DNA from: Acidobacteriota bacterium | GTDB taxonomy: Bacteria > Acidobacteriota > Vicinamibacteria > Vicinamibacterales > UBA823 | Length of the DNA: 5,183 nt | Assembly (NCBI GenBank): GCA_003509065.1 | Contig: DODG01000369.1 | Span: forward strand, 1 to 5,183 | Direction: 5' to 3' | Part shown: positions 1-5,183 of the stretch, piece after piece | Position numbering within the stretch: the first letter of the stretch is position 1 | Layout: every line of letters starts with the position of its first letter | Translations under genes and position numbers: made by a program | The notes under the pieces: model-generated | What the model saw: only the letters and a program-made list of their open reading frames with translations | The model's database searches: none | Told to the model about the DNA's origin: nothing

Positions 1-555
1 CGAGGTGGACTCATCTTGAGCCGCCCAGACTATGCTAAAGCGATAGACAAGGCCGTGTTCCCAGGCATCCAAGGCGGTCCGCTGATGCATAGCATCGCAG
101 CGAAGGCGGTATGTCTTCTAGAAGCTGCGCAGCCTTCGTTCCAGAAATATCAGCACCAAGTCGTAGCTAATGCACGTCATTTAGCCGAAGCGGTTGCACT
201 GCAAGGGTTCCGTTTGGTTGGTGGCGGTACGGATACGCACCTTTTTATAATTGATGTCTCAGCCAGGAACCTTACTGGGAAAGCAGCAGAGGCAGCGCTT
301 GGAAAAGCCCATCTTACAGTCAACAAGAATACGATCCCATTTGATTCCAATCCTCCACTGGTCGCAAGCGGGATTCGCATAGGAACACCAGCCGTTACTA
401 CACGAGGCATGCGGAAACCTGAAATGGACTTAATCAGCGAATACATCGGAAGAGTTTTGTCCGCGCCGGAAGATGCCCGTGTCGTGGATGCCATTCGCAT
501 AGAGGTCGAGGCACTGTGTCGGAAATTCCCTCTACACCCCACACCACTCGGTTAG
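1..555 (+). CDS. glyA: Serine hydroxymethyltransferase, C-terminal part (5' truncated by window edge)
   Basis: This enzyme interconverts serine and glycine using PLP and tetrahydrofolate in the cytoplasm, feeding one-carbon units into metabolism. The frame is open from base 1, so the gene starts outside the window; 184 residues plus a TAG stop remain, under half of a usual protein of about 420. The first visible residues, RGGLIL, normally follow the PLP-lysine loop (HKTLRGPRGG in the family), so the catalytic lysine lies just outside. Visible family motifs, numbered from the first visible residue, are PGIQGGPLMH (21-30), GGTDTHLFIIDV (75-86), LTGKAAEAALGKA (91-103), VNKNTIPFD (108-116) and SGIRIGTPAVTTRG (123-136). 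R126 of that last motif corresponds to the arginine that binds the substrate carboxylate. A short tail after FPLHP overlaps the next gene by 40 bases. An internal TTG at base 16 is not the real start. Identification is firm. Confidence 0.97.
   Translation, partial: RGGLILSRPDYAKAIDKAVFPGIQGGPLMHSIAAKAVCLLEAAQPSFQKYQHQVVANARHLAEAVALQGFRLVGGGTDTHLFIIDVSARNLTGKAAEAALGKAHLTVNKNTIPFDSNPPLVASGIRIGTPAVTTRGMRKPEMDLISEYIGRVLSAPEDARVVDAIRIEVEALCRKFPLHPTPLG
501..511 (+). promoter_or_regulatory. Ribosome binding site supporting the GTG start of the helicase
   Basis: AGAGG (501-505) and GAGG (508-511) lie 10 and 4 bases before the GTG at 516, inside the end of glyA. They support that start. The next in-frame candidate start is an ATG at 642, which would remove the conserved Q-motif glutamine of the helicase. 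Confidence 0.5.
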
Positions 556-2516
556 CCGATCACGTTGCAGATGCGTTTAAGGAAGGAGGCGCCTTAGCGC
601 GTTCACTAAACATCTTCGAGCAACGACATAGTCAAACGGAAATGTCGACCGCCGTTGCAGACATCCTCGACGATGGAGGCATTCTGGTTGTTGAGGCGGG
701 AACGGGCATTGGCAAGACACTTGCGTATCTCGTTCCCATTATCTTAAGTCGAAAGCGAGTACTGATTTCGACAGGCACGAAAAATCTTCAAGAACAGATT
801 TACTTTAAAGATCTCCCAGCATTACAAGAAGCGTTAGGTGTGACATTTACGGCTACCTACATGAAAGGTCGGGCGAACTATCTCTGTTTGCACCGGTTTG
901 AAGCCCAATGCCAAAATCCAACTCCTCGGTCAGCTACTGATGATGCCTATCTGACTACGATCAAGCAATGGCTTACAGTAACCGAAACTGGCGACCGTGC
1001 CGAGTTAGAAAATATCCCAGAAGATCTACCCAGCTGGAATGAGATCTCCGCTACCAACGAGAACTGTATTGGCCGAGAATGCACTCAATACGAGGAGTGC
1101 TTTGTCACCCGTATGCGCCAACGCGCTTCCGAATCAGACTTGGTTATCGTCAACCATCATCTCTTATGCGCTGACGCTGCAGTTCGTCAAAGCGCGTACG
1201 GAGAGGTTATTCCGACTTGTGACTATGCTGTCATCGACGAAGCACATCAATTGGAAGAAATTGCCACTCAATATTTTGGGCTCTCCGTAAGCAACTATCG
1301 TTTTGACGAACTGGCTGGTGACACTGATAGATTCCTGAGCGGCAACCAGGTAATCAGTGCAGAAGAAAAAGATGAACTGCAAAAGATTGTTCGACGAATC
1401 CGTGAACGCACTCAGGATTTCTTTGCCGGAGTACTTAGCAGACGGAACGAACTACTGGGGACTTTCGCAAATAAGGCCGGCGAAAGGATGCGTGTTTCAA
1501 CTGAAACTTTCGAACCGATTGCGGAAAGCGGACTTGCGTTAACTGGAATTCTTGGAACACTTGAGGCAACCCTCACTCACTTGGATTCATCTGAAGAAGA
1601 AGTGGAAGCACTCGCGCGTCGCGCGCGCGAAATTAAGGACCAATTGCAATTTTTACTTCAAGCAGACGATTCAGCGTACGTCTTCTATCTGGAAATGCGT
1701 GGCCGAGGCCTCTTTCTTCGGGCGGCCCCAATCGATGTGTCGTCAATTGTCCGAGAATTTCTTTGGGGTCGGATGAACGGAATCGTGCTGACTTCAGCGA
1801 CATTGACGGTTGACAATTCGTTTGACTATTTCTGCAACCGCTTGGGAATTGATGACGCCCACGAGCTCAGGTTTGCTTCAGAGTTCGATTTTACACAGCA
1901 AGCCATCGTTTACCTCCCTTCACAGATGCCAGACCCCAGAACGCCTGACTTCCCCGAAGCAGCTGGACTGGAGGTGGTCGAAATTTTAAAACGGACAAAA
2001 GGTCGCGCATTCGTGTTGTTTACAAGCTACGCCAACCTGCGACTTGTTCATGCGGTAGTGAAACACTCCCAACTTAACTTCCCAATCTTTGTTCAGGGCG
2101 ATGCACCTAAGTTTTCACTTTTACAAGATTTTCGTTCGACACCGAACGCCGTTTTGTTCGCAACAAGCAGTTTTTGGCAAGGTGTGGACGTGGCCGGTGA
2201 AGCATTGAGTTGCGTCATTATTGATAAGTTACCGTTTACCTCTCCTAGAGATCCGATCACCGAGGCTCGGATCGAAATGATCACCGATCGCGGGGATAAT
2301 GCTTTTACCACCTATCAGATCCCGTTAGCAATTTTGGCCCTACAGCAAGGACTTGGTCGACTTATTCGAAACAAACGTGATCGCGGAGTATTGGTTATTC
2401 TCGACTCAAGAATCCACACAAAAAGTTATGGTAAGAGGTTTCTCGCGTCACTACCACCAGCACCGTTGACCTCAGAGATGGCGGATCTTGAACAATTTTT
2501 TGCGATTCAGTCTTAA
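516..2516 (+). CDS. yoaA: ATP-dependent DNA helicase, DinG/YoaA family (XPD-like, Fe-S cluster)
   Basis: This is a superfamily 2, XPD-like 5'-3' DNA helicase of 666 residues, close in length to E. coli YoaA (about 636) and shorter than DinG (about 716). Motifs in order are a Q-motif-like RHSQ (R37, Q40), Walker A GTGIGKT (62-68), motif Ia ISTGTKNLQEQ, four cysteines placed as an Fe-S cluster (C124, C184, C189, C195, with the Cx4Cx5C spacing known from DinG), VNHHLL (212-217), DEAH Walker B (241-244), SATL motif III (427-430), SSFWQGVDVAGE motif V (551-562), and QGLGRLIR motif VI (611-618). Segments such as KGRANYLC, IIDKLPFTSPRDP and FLASLPPAP resemble YoaA more than DinG from memory of those proteins. 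Known family role: unwinding damaged or stalled replication and repair intermediates; in E. coli, YoaA works with the chi subunit HolC. The GTG start gives a 40-base overlap with glyA and suggests coupled translation. All key residues are intact. The family is certain; the YoaA-versus-DinG subtype is an inference. Confidence 0.95.
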   Translation: MSEIPSTPHTTRLADHVADAFKEGGALARSLNIFEQRHSQTEMSTAVADILDDGGILVVEAGTGIGKTLAYLVPIILSRKRVLISTGTKNLQEQIYFKDLPALQEALGVTFTATYMKGRANYLCLHRFEAQCQNPTPRSATDDAYLTTIKQWLTVTETGDRAELENIPEDLPSWNEISATNENCIGRECTQYEECFVTRMRQRASESDLVIVNHHLLCADAAVRQSAYGEVIPTCDYAVIDEAHQLEEIATQYFGLSVSNYRFDELAGDTDRFLSGNQVISAEEKDELQKIVRRIRERTQDFFAGVLSRRNELLGTFANKAGERMRVSTETFEPIAESGLALTGILGTLEATLTHLDSSEEEVEALARRAREIKDQLQFLLQADDSAYVFYLEMRGRGLFLRAAPIDVSSIVREFLWGRMNGIVLTSATLTVDNSFDYFCNRLGIDDAHELRFASEFDFTQQAIVYLPSQMPDPRTPDFPEAAGLEVVEILKRTKGRAFVLFTSYANLRLVHAVVKHSQLNFPIFVQGDAPKFSLLQDFRSTPNAVLFATSSFWQGVDVAGEALSCVIIDKLPFTSPRDPITEARIEMITDRGDNAFTTYQIPLAILALQQGLGRLIRNKRDRGVLVILDSRIHTKSYGKRFLASLPPAPLTSEMADLEQFFAIQS

Positions 2517-2539
2517 ACTCAGGTCGAAGGACGTTAGAC

Positions 2540-2568
2540 CTAGCTTGTGCGAAATATTTAGGTATAAA
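2540..2568 (+). promoter_or_regulatory. Possible sigma-70-type promoter for the TPR protein-yggS pair
   Basis: In the 94-base gap after the helicase stop, TATAAA (2563-2568) matches the -10 consensus at five of six positions in an AT-rich stretch. The -35 partner is poor: CTAGCT (2540-2545) at 17-base spacing is weak, while the better-looking TTGTGC (2545-2550) is only 12 bases away. A start near 2575 would leave a leader of about 35 bases before the ATG at 2611. This is a plausible but unproven promoter. Confidence 0.35.
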
Positions 2569-2598
2569 CTAGAGGGAACATTTTTATCAGCTTTCATG

Positions 2599-2604
2599 AA
2601 GGAG
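2599..2604 (+). promoter_or_regulatory. Strong Shine-Dalgarno (AAGGAG) fixing the start at 2611
   Basis: AAGGAG sits six bases before the ATG at 2611, an ideal arrangement. It makes 2611 the start rather than the in-frame ATGs at 2488 and 2596. The 2488 ATG lies inside the helicase gene and would put about 40 non-conserved residues before the signal peptide. Confidence 0.8.
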
Positions 2605-2610
2605 TTCGCT

Positions 2611-3594
2611 ATGTTTCGTTCAACTAACAACTCTGGGCTAAGGTGCGCCCTTATCACTCTTTTGTTGACCGTCGTATGTGCGACGTCAAGTTTTAGCCAG
2701 TCGACCGGTATCCTTAGAGGCATAGTCACAGGTCCCGATGGCGAAGGTGTGCCAGGTGTGAAGATTGTTATCACGGGACAACAGCGACCAATCAGAACCT
2801 TTGAGACCGAAACCAATGAAGACGGTCAGTACCGCATGATGGGTCTTCGTGATAGTCCGTACGAAGTCACGGCTACTACAGAAACTGCAACCGCGATGGC
2901 CGTCTTTACGATTCGTGGCGGTCAAAACCTCACGGTTGACCTCGACCTTGGAGCCTCCGCAGCAGCAGCAACAGCGGCCCTCTCAGAGGAAGACCTAGCC
3001 AACGAAGCGCTACGGGCGGAATTGTCCGCTTCATTTGAGCAAGGGGTCGCCGCAAGCGCAGCTGGAGACTATGTCGAAGCGATTGCGCAATTCGAAATTG
3101 CTATCTCGATTGTGGATACGTGTTACTCCTGCTATCACAACATTGGTCTTGCACACGTCGAGTTAGGTCAAGTTGATGAAGCCGAAGTCGCATTCAAGGC
3201 AGCTATTGACTTGCGAGCTGATAATGCAGCCTCTTACACTGGCTTAGCTGGCATCTACAACTCACAGCGCCGATTCGCCGAAGCTGCTGAAATGAGTGCT
3301 GAGGCATCCCGACTTTCTGGTGGCGGTGCTGGTGCAACTGACCCGGTTGCTGTGTATAACCAAGGCGTCATCTATTGGAACGCCGGGGCATTTCCTGAAG
3401 CCAAAGAGCAGTTTGAACAGGCCGTTGCGCTGGACCCGAGCAATCCCGATGCCCACTATCAATTAGCCATGGCCAGCCTGAATCTTGGCGATATGACAAC
3501 TGCCGTGGGAGCGCTTGAAAAGTACATTGAGATCGCACCAGACGGACAGTACGCCGACCAGGCGCGAGGAATGGTTCAACAGCTGAAGCCCTAA
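2611..3594 (+). CDS. Exported carboxypeptidase-regulatory-like / TPR repeat protein
   Basis: A 327-residue protein predicted to be exported; specific function unknown. It opens with a signal peptide: basic n-region to R11, hydrophobic core about 12-24 (ALITLLLTVVCA), likely cleavage after S29 in SSFS-Q. Cys23 lacks a proper lipobox (TVVC), so a lipoprotein is unlikely. Residues about 33-112 look like a carboxypeptidase-regulatory-like beta-sandwich (GIVTGPDGEGVPGVKIVITG, then TNEDGQYRMMGL), a fold often found on secreted proteins. An alanine-rich linker (114-124) leads to about five TPR units near 140-172, 174-206, 208-236, 247-280 and 281-313; the last two match the TPR consensus best (AVYNQGVIYWNAG, AVALDPSNPDAHYQLA). 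Such repeats usually bind proteins or peptides, so a periplasmic or surface scaffold role is inferred. A CYSC pair (C171, C174) sits between TPR 1 and 2 and could form a disulfide. The stop lies one base before the yggS ATG, suggesting co-transcription. Confidence 0.88.
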   Translation: MFRSTNNSGLRCALITLLLTVVCATSSFSQSTGILRGIVTGPDGEGVPGVKIVITGQQRPIRTFETETNEDGQYRMMGLRDSPYEVTATTETATAMAVFTIRGGQNLTVDLDLGASAAAATAALSEEDLANEALRAELSASFEQGVAASAAGDYVEAIAQFEIAISIVDTCYSCYHNIGLAHVELGQVDEAEVAFKAAIDLRADNAASYTGLAGIYNSQRRFAEAAEMSAEASRLSGGGAGATDPVAVYNQGVIYWNAGAFPEAKEQFEQAVALDPSNPDAHYQLAMASLNLGDMTTAVGALEKYIEIAPDGQYADQARGMVQQLKP

Positions 3595-3612
3595 CATGGC
3601 AGACAGCCATGT
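3594..3612 (+). promoter_or_regulatory. Hairpin enclosing the yggS start codon at a stop-start junction
   Basis: ACATGGC (3594-3600) and GCCATGT (3606-3612) are perfect inverted repeats around the five-base loop AGACA. The stem contains the whole yggS ATG (3596-3598) and begins on the last base of the upstream TAA stop (3592-3594). No good Shine-Dalgarno precedes this ATG. A ribosome ending the TPR gene would open the stem, so coupling of yggS translation to its neighbour is inferred. The inverted repeat is seen directly; its role is not proven. Confidence 0.45.
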
Positions 3613-4375
3613 AGGGAAAGCCGACCACCAATCCGATACCGATTCCAGCTCAAACGTAGAATCTTCAATCGCTAAAAATCTCAACGAGGTGAGGAGCCGG
3701 ATCCATCGGGCAGCCACCCAAGTAGGTCGAGATCCAGCCGAAGTACAGCTAGTCGCGGTTTCGAAAACTTTTAGCGCTGACCACATCAGAGCTGCCGCCA
3801 CTGCAGGCCAAGTTGATTTTGGAGAAAATCGGGTACAAGAAGGGCTACAGAAGTGCGCCCTCCTACGCGACCTCCACATCCGATGGCATCTAATCGGACA
3901 TTTGCAATCGAACAAGGCTAAAAAGATTGTTGAGCCTTTCGCGTGGATTCACTCAGTGGATAGTGCTGATCTACTAAAACGCGTGGATCGGATAGCATCA
4001 GAACAAGACGCTAGGCTTGAAGTCCTTATTCAAGTTGATCTCGCCGGCGAAGCCACGAAACACGGAGCAACATCGGAAGAACTTCCCGATATCCTTACTA
4101 CGGGTTTAGAGTGTCAGGCTGCACAAATTCGCGGGTTAATGCTCATTCCTCCCCTTGACGAACCTGAACGTGTTCGACCATATTTTCGTCGACTGTATGA
4201 CCTGCGCAATGATCTACTAGGCAAGGGTTACGACTCTCGAATGCTGCACCATCTTTCGATGGGTATGAGTCATGACTTTGAAGTCGCCGTCCAAGAGGGG
4301 GCAACCATAGTCCGTGTGGGATCGGCAATTTTCGGTGCGCGTTCACAAAAAAAGAACAACGCCCCGCATCGCTGA
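3596..4375 (+). CDS. yggS: YggS/PLPBP-family pyridoxal phosphate homeostasis protein
   Basis: A 259-residue protein of the YggS/PROSC (PLPBP, COG0325) family. These are cytoplasmic single-domain TIM-barrel proteins that bind PLP through a lysine but have no known catalytic reaction; they keep free PLP and amino-acid pools balanced. The PLP lysine is K57 in VAVSK (53-57). Other family motifs are FGENRVQEG (75-83), WHLIGHLQSNK (97-107), GLMLIPP (180-186), LSMGMSHDFEVAVQEGATIVRVG (split as 220-232 and 233-242), and GSAIFG (242-247), which line the phosphate site. The conserved core begins near residue 23, so a polar, Ser/Asp-rich extension of about 20 residues precedes it. No other in-frame start fits, the next being a GTG inside the first helix, so the ATG at 3596 is kept despite weak ribosome-binding sequence. 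It follows the TPR gene by one base and converges on lepB. The family call is firm. Confidence 0.95.
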   Translation: MADSHVGKADHQSDTDSSSNVESSIAKNLNEVRSRIHRAATQVGRDPAEVQLVAVSKTFSADHIRAAATAGQVDFGENRVQEGLQKCALLRDLHIRWHLIGHLQSNKAKKIVEPFAWIHSVDSADLLKRVDRIASEQDARLEVLIQVDLAGEATKHGATSEELPDILTTGLECQAAQIRGLMLIPPLDEPERVRPYFRRLYDLRNDLLGKGYDSRMLHHLSMGMSHDFEVAVQEGATIVRVGSAIFGARSQKKNNAPHR

Positions 4376-4380
4376 TTTGA

Positions 4381-4443
4381 AACCTTGGTCCAGAGAGCGC
4401 ATAGCCAAACAACAACACCTGAACGCTCTAAAGAGACCGGGTT
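4381..4443. other. Imperfect two-tier stem-loop in the convergent yggS/lepB gap
   Basis: The 70-base gap between two convergent stop codons holds nested inverted repeats. AACCTTGGTC (4381-4390) pairs with GACCGGGTT (4435-4443) apart from one bulge and one G-T pair, and inside it AGAGCG (4394-4399) pairs with CGCTCT (4424-4429) around a 24-base loop. Neither side is followed by a run of T, so it is not a standard intrinsic terminator. It could mark the 3' ends of both transcripts or be chance. No gene is apparent in the gap. Confidence 0.25.
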
Positions 4444-4445
4444 CC

Positions 4446-5138
4446 CTATCTAATCTGTTGCAAAAGACGTTCCCAGCGCGTACGGGTGAAAAAGTGCGTC
4501 GCAACTGAGGCTAGCCGTTGGACCGTTCCAGTCAAACTGGTTTGCCGATAATCTTCAGCGTCGCTTCTGTAAGACCAGTAAATTAAGAGAGCCCGCCCTT
4601 TTACGTGCGAGGCCGGTAAGAATCCCCAGTAGCGACTATCCTGCGAATTCTCACGATTGTCGCCCATTACGAAATACTGCTCAGGCGGAACCGTCACCGG
4701 ACCGAAGTTGTTACGTGGATCAAATTCATTATTTATTATTCGACCGCCACCAAAATCAAAATGATACACATAAGGCTCTTCGAGAACCTGTCCGTCAACA
4801 TAGACTTCCCGATCGCGAAGCTCGATTATATTTCCAGGTAACCCAATTACACGCTTAATAAAATCTCGCTCTGGATCTTCTGGGTATTTAAAAACGATGA
4901 CATCTCCACGTTCAATAGAATCTACGGGTAGCACGACTCGTTCAGAGTCTAGCGCCGTCGGACCAAAAACAAATTTGTTGACCAGTAAATGATCGCCAAT
5001 TAAAAGATTTTGTTCCATAGAACCAGTCGGGATCTTGAATGCTTGCACAACCCATGTGCGAATGAATAACGCTAGGATCACTGCAACAACAATGGATTCT
5101 ATATATTCACGAAATGTAGATTTATCAAATGAAGACAT
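4446..5138 (-). CDS. lepB: Signal peptidase I
   Basis: This inner-membrane serine protease (family S26) removes signal peptides from proteins exported by Sec or Tat. The 230-residue protein has a short cytoplasmic start, one membrane segment at about 16-33 (VVAVILALFIRTWVV), then the periplasmic catalytic domain. The Ser-Lys dyad is intact: Ser40 in IPTGSM (36-41) and Lys95 in DFIKRVIGLPG (92-102). Box E, GDNRENSQDSRYWGF (159-173), is also complete. The residues after SM are EQNL where many family members have a proline (SMxPTL), a mild variation. The C-terminal tail after LIYWSY is about 40 residues, ending THFFTRTRWERLLQQIR, basic and possibly amphipathic. The ATG at 5138 is the only start between the lepA stop and the conserved region. 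It has no clear Shine-Dalgarno, since the upstream bases are TTTTTCCAAAA; coupling to lepA, 12 bases away, is likely. Identification is firm. Confidence 0.97.
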   Translation of the reverse strand: MSSFDKSTFREYIESIVVAVILALFIRTWVVQAFKIPTGSMEQNLLIGDHLLVNKFVFGPTALDSERVVLPVDSIERGDVIVFKYPEDPERDFIKRVIGLPGNIIELRDREVYVDGQVLEEPYVYHFDFGGGRIINNEFDPRNNFGPVTVPPEQYFVMGDNRENSQDSRYWGFLPASHVKGRALLIYWSYRSDAEDYRQTSLTGTVQRLASVATHFFTRTRWERLLQQIR

Positions 5139-5150
5139 TTTTGGAAAAAC

Positions 5151-5183
5151 TTAATCAGCATCAACCTTCAACACTGCAAGAAA
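5151..5183 (-). CDS. lepA: Elongation factor 4 (LepA), last 10 residues, truncated by window edge
   Basis: Read on the minus strand, the final 33 bases give FLAVLKVDAD followed by TAA. LepA proteins typically end in a sequence like IPQEAFLAVLK plus a few acidic residues, and lepA directly upstream of lepB is a classic gene pair, so this is very probably the C-terminus of the ribosome back-translocating GTPase LepA. Its stop lies 12 bases before the lepB ATG and in the same frame. The call rests on ten residues plus context. Confidence 0.75.
   Translation of the reverse strand, partial: FLAVLKVDAD

Noticed and set aside
1612..1630. Alternating CG tract (CGCGCGTCGCGCGCGCGA) that might form Z-DNA.
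   Set aside because: It is inside the helicase gene and encodes LARRARE in a helical region; codon use explains it well enough.
2250..2320. Cluster of six GATC sites with a GATCCGA/TCGGATC inverted repeat and a repeated GATCACCGA.
   Set aside because: It falls in the conserved helicase segment around the PRDPITEARIE motif; overall GATC density in the window is only slightly above chance, so no origin or methylation locus is indicated.
2520..2541. AGGTC...GACCT inverted repeat after the helicase stop as a terminator.
   Set aside because: Only five base pairs with an 11-base loop and no following T run; too weak to call.
2488..2610. Upstream ATGs (2488, 2596) that would lengthen the TPR protein.
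   Set aside because: They place a non-conserved segment before an obvious signal peptide, and the ideal Shine-Dalgarno serves the ATG at 2611.
2677..2682. Cys23 of the TPR protein as a lipoprotein anchor.
   Set aside because: The residues before it (TVV) do not fit a lipobox, and a normal signal peptidase I site lies six residues further on.
2959..2970. Run of four GCA triplets as a possible slippage repeat.
   Set aside because: It is short and encodes part of the alanine-rich linker; no evidence of phase variation.
3463..3915. Reverse-strand open frame of 150 codons spanning the end of the TPR gene and the start of yggS.
   Set aside because: It lies antisense to two well-supported genes, and its translation is low-complexity and Arg/Ser/Trp-rich with no recognisable motif.
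4314..4508. Plus-strand open frame of 64 codons crossing the convergent gap.
   Set aside because: It overlaps the end of yggS in another frame and runs antisense to lepB, with a basic composition and no family resemblance.

Overview
The window reads as ordinary bacterial chromosome. It is densely packed, with base composition near 50% GC by eye, and shows no sign of a phage, plasmid, transposon or CRISPR array. The best taxonomic guess is Acidobacteriota or a neighbouring phylum. This rests on the exported protein that joins a carboxypeptidase-regulatory-like domain to TPR repeats, and on the LepB C-terminal tail (RTRWERLL-like). It is inference and would need a homology search.

Layout, left to right. 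The plus strand carries the 3' end of glyA (serine hydroxymethyltransferase, 1-555). It overlaps by 40 bases a complete XPD-like Fe-S DNA helicase of the DinG/YoaA family (516-2516). A 94-base gap follows, with a plausible -10 element and a strong Shine-Dalgarno. Next comes an exported carboxypeptidase-regulatory/TPR protein (2611-3594), then after one base a YggS/PLPBP-family pyridoxal-phosphate homeostasis protein (3596-4375). A 70-base convergent gap holds an imperfect stem-loop. On the minus strand lies signal peptidase I, lepB (4446-5138). The last 33 bases, upstream of lepB, read on the minus strand as the C-terminus of LepA (elongation factor 4), giving the well-known lepA-lepB gene pair.

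The plus-strand genes probably form two transcription units: glyA-helicase, and TPR protein-yggS. The second may be partly read through from the first. The helicase serves DNA repair, GlyA one-carbon metabolism with PLP, YggS PLP homeostasis, and LepB removes signal peptides from exported proteins such as the TPR protein next door. I see no evidence that these genes form one dedicated system.

I found no convincing novel system. The most interesting local signal is a perfect 7-bp hairpin (3594-3612). It encloses the yggS start codon and begins on the last base of the preceding stop codon, at a junction with no Shine-Dalgarno, which suggests stop-start translational coupling.
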